DNA from: Mumia sp050632745
GTDB taxonomy: Bacteria; Actinomycetota; Actinomycetes; Propionibacteriales; Nocardioidaceae
NCBI RefSeq assembly: GCF_050632745.1
Contig: NZ_JBODSD010000001.1
Location: 1,550,001 to 1,614,000, forward strand
DNA length: 64,000 bases
Direction of reading: 5' to 3'
Shown: in pieces, positions 59,024 through 64,000 of the stretch
Numbering within the stretch: position 1 is the stretch's first letter
Layout: each line of letters starts with the position of its first letter
Translations under genes and position numbers: made by a program
The notes under the pieces: model-generated
The model's input: only the letters and a program-made list of their open reading frames with translations
Told to the model about the DNA's origin: nothing
The model's database searches: none

Positions 59024-60759
59024 GCCCCGCGGTGCGCAACCGCGCGCGGTTCTGCTTCGTCGTGGTCGCCACCCTGCTCGTGGTCTTCGCCGGGCGCCTC
59101 GTCCAGATCCAGGGCGTCGACGCGAACGCGTACGCCGCCCGTGCGCTCAAGGAGTCGATGCAGCCGACGGTCCTGCACGCCGACCGCGGCCAGATCCTCG
59201 ACCGCGACGGCGAGCCGCTGGCCACCTCGCTCGACGCCCGCGCGATCATCGCCAACCCGCGGTTCACGGCCGAGAACGCGACCGAGATCGCGAGCATCCT
59301 CGCCGCCGAGCTCGACATCGACTACTTCGACGCGGTCGAGAAGCTGCGACGCGACGGGACGCAGTTCGTCTACGTCGCGCGGAAGGTGCCGACGTACCAG
59401 GCCAACGCGGCGATGGCCAAGCTCACCGAGGCGCGCCTGGTCAACGGCGTGACCACCGAGCGCGACGCCGTACGGACCTACCCCGGCGGGACCCTGGGCG
59501 CGACGCTCGTGGGGCTGGTGTCCGGCGAGACCGGCGAGGGGACGAGCGGCCTGGAGAAGGCCTTCGACCGCGACCTCACCGGCAGCGACGGCAAGGCCAC
59601 GTACGAGACGTCGCCCAAGGGCGTCCGCATCCCGCTGGCACGTCAGACGATGAAGGAGCCGGTCCCTGGCGCCGACGTGGTCACGACGATCGACCGCGAC
59701 CTCCAGTGGTACGCCGACAAGCGGCTGGCCGCCGCGGTCCGCGAGAGCGGGTCCGACTGGGGAGTCGCGATCACCGTGGACCTCGAGTCGATGCAGGTCC
59801 TCCAGATGTCGCAGCTGCCGACGTTCGACGCCGAGGACCGCTCGACGGTCACCGCCGCGTCGATGAACAACCGCGCCGTCCAGAACGTGTACGAGCCGGG
59901 CTCGGTGCAGAAGGTCGTCACGATGGCCGCGCTCGCCGACGCCGGTCTGGTCACGCCCGAGACCAAGGTGCGGGTCCCGCGGGAGCTCACGCTCGACGGC
60001 TTCACGATCAGCGACTGGTGGGACCACGGGCGGCTGAAGCTGACGGCCGCGGGCGTGGTCGCGAAGTCGTCCAACCTCGGGACGATCGCGCTCGCCCAGC
60101 AGATGGACGACGCGACCCTGCACGACTACCTCGCGAAGTTCGGCTTCGGGGAGCGCACCGGCGTCGGGCTGCCCTCGGAGTCGCGAGGCATCCTCAGCCC
60201 GGCCGAGCGCTGGTCGACGGCGCAGCACGCGACGATCTCGTTCGGCCAGGGCATCTCGGTGACCGCGATGCAGGAGGTCGCGGCGGTCGCCGCGATCGCC
60301 AACGGCGGCCGCTACACCGCGCCACGGCTGGTCACCGAGGTCCGACGGGTCGGTGGCACGACGGAGCCCCAGGAGGCTCCCGCGACGCGCGAGGTCGTGT
60401 CGAAGGAGGCGGCCTCGATGGTGACGACGATGATGGAGGCGGTGACCGGCCCCGACGGGTCCGCGTCCAACGTGGCGATCCCGGGCTACCGCGTCGCCGG
60501 CAAGACGGGCACCGCCTGGCGCGTCAACCCCGAGACCGGCCGCTACGTGCGCGGCGAGAACACCGTCTCGTTCATCGGCTTCGCCCCGGCCGAGAAGCCC
60601 CGGTTCCTCACCTACGTCGTGCTCGACAACCCGCGCGGCGGCGGCTCCGGCAGCGGCACGGCCGGCCCGGTGTTCCGCGACATCATGCAGCAGTCGCTGC
60701 AGCGCTACGGCATCGCTCCGAGCGGGTCGCGCGCGCCCAGGACGCCGGTGAAGTGGTGA
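59020..60759 (+). CDS. ftsI: Septal penicillin-binding protein (FtsI/PbpB, class B)
   Basis: This is the D,D-transpeptidase that crosslinks septal peptidoglycan. The 579-residue product has a short cytosolic tail, a membrane anchor (FCFVVVATLLVVFAGRLVQIQ), a pedestal domain with the conserved ADRGQILDRDGEPLATS, and a transpeptidase domain. Its active-site motifs are Ser295-x-x-Lys298 (YEPGSVQK), Ser350-Ser-Asn352 (KSSNLGT) and Lys495-Thr-Gly (AGKTGTAWR). No PASTA domain is present. GTG start overlapping the FtsL stop. The C-terminus carries a short basic extension. Confidence 0.97.
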   Translation: MSPAVRNRARFCFVVVATLLVVFAGRLVQIQGVDANAYAARALKESMQPTVLHADRGQILDRDGEPLATSLDARAIIANPRFTAENATEIASILAAELDIDYFDAVEKLRRDGTQFVYVARKVPTYQANAAMAKLTEARLVNGVTTERDAVRTYPGGTLGATLVGLVSGETGEGTSGLEKAFDRDLTGSDGKATYETSPKGVRIPLARQTMKEPVPGADVVTTIDRDLQWYADKRLAAAVRESGSDWGVAITVDLESMQVLQMSQLPTFDAEDRSTVTAASMNNRAVQNVYEPGSVQKVVTMAALADAGLVTPETKVRVPRELTLDGFTISDWWDHGRLKLTAAGVVAKSSNLGTIALAQQMDDATLHDYLAKFGFGERTGVGLPSESRGILSPAERWSTAQHATISFGQGISVTAMQEVAAVAAIANGGRYTAPRLVTEVRRVGGTTEPQEAPATREVVSKEAASMVTTMMEAVTGPDGSASNVAIPGYRVAGKTGTAWRVNPETGRYVRGENTVSFIGFAPAEKPRFLTYVVLDNPRGGGSGSGTAGPVFRDIMQQSLQRYGIAPSGSRAPRTPVKW

Positions 60760-62334
60760 GTGTCGATACGCTCGGCAGCAATGTCTTCTGAGCCTCTCCG
60801 CCCGCTCGACACGCGTCCACCCTCAGTGGTCCCGGTCGACCTCGACGACCTCGCCGCCACCGCCGGCGCGACCCTCCTCGGAGGGCCGGCGAGCCCGGTG
60901 ACCGGGGTCACCCTCGCCTCCGGCGACGTCCGCGACGGCGACCTGTACGCCGCCCTGCCGGGGTCGCGCACGCACGGTGCGCGGTTCGCCGCCGACGCCG
61001 TGGGACGCGGCGCGGTCGCCGTCCTCACCGACGCCGAGGGCGCCGAGCTGGTCGCCGGTGCGGACGTGGACGTGGCCGTCCTGCGCGTGGACGACCCTCG
61101 TGCGGTCCTGGGGCGGGTCGCGGCGCAGGTCTACGCGCGGCCGGCCGAGAGCCTCACGACGATCGGGATCACCGGCACGCAGGGCAAGACGACCAGCGCC
61201 TACCTCGCTGCCTCGGCGCTGCGGGCGTGCGGCGACCGGGTCGGGGCGATCGGCACGACCGGTGCGTTCCTGGACCGGCAGCCGGTGAGCTCCGCGCTGA
61301 CCACGCCCGAGGCGCCCGCGCTGCACGCGCTCTTCGCGGTGATGCGCGACCACGGCGCCGACGCGGTCGTCATGGAGGTCTCCAGCCACGCCCTCGCGCT
61401 GCACCGCGTCGACGGCGTCGTGTACGACGTCGCCGTCTTCCTCAACCTGGGCCGCGACCACCTCGACTTCCACGCCGACGTGGAGGACTACTTCGCGGCC
61501 AAGGCGTCGCTGTTCACGCCCGAGCACGCCGCGCAGGCCGTCGTCGACGTCGACGACCCGTACGGGCGCCGGCTCGCGGCCTCGACGTCCCTCCCGGTCA
61601 CCACCGTGTCGCTGCACGGTCGCGAGGAGGCCGACTGGCGGGTCACCGCCCTGGAGAGCACCGCGTCCGGCTCCACGGCCCAGGTCGTCGGCCCGGACGG
61701 CCAGGAGCGCACGCTCGTGGTCCGGCTCCCCGGGCGCTTCAACGTCGCCAACGCCCTCGCCGTCCTCGCCGCGGTCACCGCCACCGGCCGTGCCATCGAG
61801 GACGTGCTGGCCGGGATCGCCGCCTGCACCGGCGTGCCCGGACGGATGGAGCCTGTCGACGCCGGCCAGGACTTCACCGCGATCGTCGACTACGCCCACA
61901 AGCCGGACGCCCTCCGCGCGGTGCTGGAGTCGCTGCGCGGTCTCGGGTCCGGGCGGCTGTTCGTCGTCGTCGGCGCCGGCGGCGACCGCGACCACGGCAA
62001 GCGCCCGCTGATGGGGGCCGTCGCGGCCGAGCTCGCCGACGTCGTCGTGGTGACCGACGACAACCCGCGCAGCGAGGACCCGGCCGCGATCCGCGCCGCC
62101 GTGCTGGCCGGCGCGCAGAGCGCCGACCTGGCCGGTGCGGCAGCGACGCTGGTCGAGATCGGCGACCGGCGCGAGGCGATCGCGCACGCCGTCGACGCGG
62201 CCCGCCCCGGTGACGTGGTGGTGGTGGCCGGCAAGGGGCACGAGCGCGGCCAGGTCGTCGGCGACGTGGTCCACCCGTTCGACGACCGCGAGGTCCTCGA
62301 GGAGCTCCTGCGCGGACGGGGGAGAGAAGCGTGA
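60760..62334 (+). CDS. murE: UDP-N-acetylmuramoyl-L-alanyl-D-glutamate-2,6-diaminopimelate ligase
   Basis: MurE adds the third residue to the peptidoglycan stem. The 524-residue product shows the ATP loop GITGTQGKTTSAYLAA (GKT at 142-144), the VMEVSSHALALHRVDG motif, FLNLGRDHLDFHADVEDYFAAKASLF with the carbamylated lysine region, and DYAHKPDALRAVL. DDNPRSEDP (Asp433-Arg436) is the signature selecting diaminopimelate rather than lysine, as expected for an LL- or meso-DAP wall. The GTG at 60760 immediately follows the ftsI stop; an ATG at 60781, eight bases after TACGCT, is a possible alternative start. Confidence 0.95.
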   Translation: MSIRSAAMSSEPLRPLDTRPPSVVPVDLDDLAATAGATLLGGPASPVTGVTLASGDVRDGDLYAALPGSRTHGARFAADAVGRGAVAVLTDAEGAELVAGADVDVAVLRVDDPRAVLGRVAAQVYARPAESLTTIGITGTQGKTTSAYLAASALRACGDRVGAIGTTGAFLDRQPVSSALTTPEAPALHALFAVMRDHGADAVVMEVSSHALALHRVDGVVYDVAVFLNLGRDHLDFHADVEDYFAAKASLFTPEHAAQAVVDVDDPYGRRLAASTSLPVTTVSLHGREEADWRVTALESTASGSTAQVVGPDGQERTLVVRLPGRFNVANALAVLAAVTATGRAIEDVLAGIAACTGVPGRMEPVDAGQDFTAIVDYAHKPDALRAVLESLRGLGSGRLFVVVGAGGDRDHGKRPLMGAVAAELADVVVVTDDNPRSEDPAAIRAAVLAGAQSADLAGAAATLVEIGDRREAIAHAVDAARPGDVVVVAGKGHERGQVVGDVVHPFDDREVLEELLRGRGREA

Positions 62335-63722
62335 TCGCCACGTCCCTCACGCGGGTCGCCGAGATCGTCGGCGGCACGGCGTACGAGGCCGACGGCGTCG
62401 TCGTCACCGGACCCGCCACGCTCGACTCGCGCGCCGTCACGACCGGCGGCCTGTTCGTCGCGGTCCAGGGGGAGCACGTCGACGGCCACGCCTACGCCTC
62501 CGCCGCCCTCCGCGCCGGTGCCGCCGCGGTGCTGGCGGAGCGGACGGTCGAGGGCCCCTGCGTCGTGGTCGACGACGTCCCCCGGGCGCTCGGCCTGCTC
62601 GCCGCCGACGTGCGCGGGCGCCTCGACGGGTGCACCGTCGTCGGCGTCACCGGCTCGCAGGGCAAGACGAGCGTGAAGGACCTCCTGGCCCAGGTGCTGT
62701 CCCGCGGCGCCGCCACCGTCGCGACCGCCGGCAACTACAACAACGAGCTCGGTGTGCCGCTCACGGTGCTGCGCGCCGAGGAGACCACGCGCTTCCTGGT
62801 GGTCGAGATGGGTGCGCGCGCCCTGGGCAACATCGCCGAGCTGTGCGCGATCGCGCGTCCCGACTTCGGCGCGGTGCTCAACGTCGGGAGCGCCCACCTG
62901 GGCGAGTTCGGGTCGGTGGAGACGATCGCCCGCACGAAGGGCGAGCTCGTCGAGGCGCTGCCCGCCGACGGAGTCGCCGTCCTCAACGCCGACGACCCGA
63001 CCGTGGCCGCGATGCGCAGCAGGACGGCCGCACGGGTCGTGACGTACGGCGCTGCCGCGGACGCGGACGTCGCGGTGCACGACCTCGTGGTCGGGGCGGA
63101 CGGCGAGCCGCGGTTCCGTCTCGTGGCCGGCGGAGAGGGCGTGGACGTCCACGTCCCGCTGCTCGGTGCCCACCAGGCCTCCAACGCCGCCGCCGCCACC
63201 GCGGTCGCCCTCGCGGTCGGCCTCGACCTCGCGACCGTCGCCGACGCGCTGCGGTCGGTCGTGACCCGCTCGTCGTGGCGGATGGAGCGCCTGGTGCGCG
63301 AGGACGGTCTCGTCCTGGTCAACGACGCCTACAACGCCAACCCCGAGTCGACCGCCGCCGCCCTGCGCGCGGTGGTCGCGATGCGCGGCGAGGGCAGGGT
63401 GGTCGCCGTCCTCGGCGAGATGCTCGAGCTCGGCGGTGCGACGCACCAGGCACACCTCGACGTTGGTACTCTCGCGGCGGACCTCGGTGTCACCCACGTG
63501 GTCGCCGTCGGACCGGGCGCACGTCCGGTCCACGAGGCGGCGCTCGCGGCGGGAGGGGACTCCGTCGCCGTCGACGACGTCTCCGACGCCGTCGCATGGC
63601 TGCGGTCGTACGCCGGCGCGGGTGACGTCGTGCTGGTGAAGGCCTCTCGAGCGAGCGGCCTGGAGCGGGTGGCGGCAGCCCTGATGTCCGCCCCGGAGGA
63701 CGAAGGGAACGACGGTCGATGA
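62331..63722 (+). CDS. murF: UDP-N-acetylmuramoyl-tripeptide-D-alanyl-D-alanine ligase
   Basis: MurF adds D-Ala-D-Ala, completing the cytoplasmic pentapeptide precursor. The 463-residue product has the ATP loop GVTGSQGKTSVKDLLA (108-113), TAGNYNNELGVPLTVL, VVEMGARALGNIAELCAIARPDFGAVLNVGSAHLGEFGS, VTRSSWRMERL, the NDAYNANPESTAAALRA signature and VLGEMLELG. GTG start in a GTGA overlap with murE and ATGA overlap with mraY. Confidence 0.97.
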   Translation: MIATSLTRVAEIVGGTAYEADGVVVTGPATLDSRAVTTGGLFVAVQGEHVDGHAYASAALRAGAAAVLAERTVEGPCVVVDDVPRALGLLAADVRGRLDGCTVVGVTGSQGKTSVKDLLAQVLSRGAATVATAGNYNNELGVPLTVLRAEETTRFLVVEMGARALGNIAELCAIARPDFGAVLNVGSAHLGEFGSVETIARTKGELVEALPADGVAVLNADDPTVAAMRSRTAARVVTYGAAADADVAVHDLVVGADGEPRFRLVAGGEGVDVHVPLLGAHQASNAAAATAVALAVGLDLATVADALRSVVTRSSWRMERLVREDGLVLVNDAYNANPESTAAALRAVVAMRGEGRVVAVLGEMLELGGATHQAHLDVGTLAADLGVTHVVAVGPGARPVHEAALAAGGDSVAVDDVSDAVAWLRSYAGAGDVVLVKASRASGLERVAAALMSAPEDEGNDGR

Positions 63723-64000
63723 GGGCCATTCTGATCGCCAGCGGTTTCGGGCTGATCGGCACGCTGCTCGGCACGCCGCTGGCGATCCGCCTGCTCGTAC
63801 GCAAGGGCTACGGGCAGCTGATCCGCGACGACGGCCCGACCTCGCACCACACCAAGCGCGGCACCCCGACGATGGGTGGCCTGGTCATCATCATCTCGGT
63901 GGTGCTCGCCTACGCGCTCGCGAAGCTGATCACGGGCAGCGCCCCGACGGCTTCGGCGCTGCTCCTGCTCTACCTGTTCGTCGGGCTCGGGCTGGTCGGC
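63719..64000 (+). CDS. mraY: Phospho-N-acetylmuramoyl-pentapeptide-transferase, 3' truncated by window end
   Basis: MraY transfers the muramyl-pentapeptide to undecaprenyl phosphate, producing lipid I. Only the first 94 codons are visible. The first membrane helix (AILIASGFGLIGTLLGTPLAIRLL) is followed by the conserved GYGQLIRDDGPTSHHTKRGTPTMGGLVIIIS, which holds the characteristic HHxKxGTPTMGG motif, and by further helices. ATG start coupled to the murF stop. The frame is open to base 64000. Confidence 0.96.
   Translation, partial: MRAILIASGFGLIGTLLGTPLAIRLLVRKGYGQLIRDDGPTSHHTKRGTPTMGGLVIIISVVLAYALAKLITGSAPTASALLLLYLFVGLGLVG

Noticed and set aside
60767..60781. TACGCT before an ATG in murE considered as an internal leaderless promoter
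   Set aside because: The spacing is eight bases, outside the 6-7 seen elsewhere, and the GTG directly after the ftsI stop fits operon coupling; kept only as an alternative start.

Overview
The window is a 64 kb stretch of chromosome from a GC-rich actinobacterium. No rRNA, tRNA, phage, insertion sequence or CRISPR is visible. The lineage is inferred from four things: a bcc-aa3 respiratory supercomplex (di-haem QcrC, three-helix Rieske QcrA, long QcrB), a PknL/Rv2175c-type kinase pair, DAP-type MurE, and many leaderless TANNNT promoters. The gene order resembles Propionibacteriales/Nocardioidaceae, but the family-level placement is only a guess. As I recall it, the backbone follows the Mycobacterium tuberculosis Rv2200c-Rv2156c segment closely: ctaE-qcrCAB, trpD, exonuclease/GIY-YIG, NlpC/P60, fadD15, SRPBCC, PlsC, aroG, pknL, Rv2175c, idsA2, metF, DUF3040, mraZ-rsmH-ftsL-pbpB-murE-murF-mraY.

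Layout. 1-1.5 kb: 3' end of ctaD and ctaF (cytochrome aa3 oxidase). 1.6-2.8 kb: lipoprotein L,D-transpeptidase. 3.1-7.5 kb (minus): ctaE-qcrC-qcrA-qcrB. 7.6-9.4 kb: receiver-like protein coupled to trpD, then a stand-alone Lrp/AsnC sensor domain. 9.4-12.9 kb: DEDDh exonuclease/GIY-YIG fusion, a small Cys-rich protein, then a cyclic-di-AMP-type riboswitch leader ahead of an NlpC/P60 hydrolase. 12.9-13.3 kb: a repeat-rich gap with a terminator and a nested palindrome. 13.3-18.6 kb: fadD, two START-like proteins, a CxxCxxC protein, glucokinase and a second ROK kinase. 18.5-31.9 kb: a divergently controlled myo-inositol catabolic and uptake island (gntR; iolE, iolC, aldolase, iolB, iolD, ABC binding protein/permease/ATPase, three Gfo/Idh/MocA dehydrogenases, hydroxypyruvate-isomerase-like protein), in which almost all junctions are 4-bp ATGA/GTGA overlaps.

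31.9-46.4 kb: membrane protein and esterase, PlsC, a MacS/MacR-like two-component pair, pfkA, class II DAHP synthase, flavin reductase, pyridoxal kinase, EamA transporter, endonuclease IV, a PASTA kinase, an Rv2175c-like protein, polyprenyl synthase and metF. 46.5-52 kb: small membrane protein, FAD amine-oxidase-like enzyme, LLM flavoprotein, YbaK deacylase, methyltransferase, a second L,D-transpeptidase and DUF3040. 52-56.6 kb (minus): moxR-DUF58-transglutaminase operon. 56.9-64 kb: the division and cell wall cluster mraZ-rsmH-ftsL-ftsI-murE-murF-mraY, cut by the window end, with a ladder of four GTGG repeats at 10-bp pitch over the mraZ promoter.

The functional threads are aerobic respiration, envelope building and remodelling (two L,D-transpeptidases, NlpC/P60, PBP, Mur enzymes, PASTA kinase, polyprenyl synthase), and inositol use feeding central carbon metabolism. 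I did not find a clearly unprecedented multigene system. The most notable items are the riboswitch, the TTTGCCACGC palindrome family in convergent gaps, the inositol island with its divergent operator, the receiver-like protein coupled to trpD, the mraZ repeat ladder, and the density of leaderless promoters.
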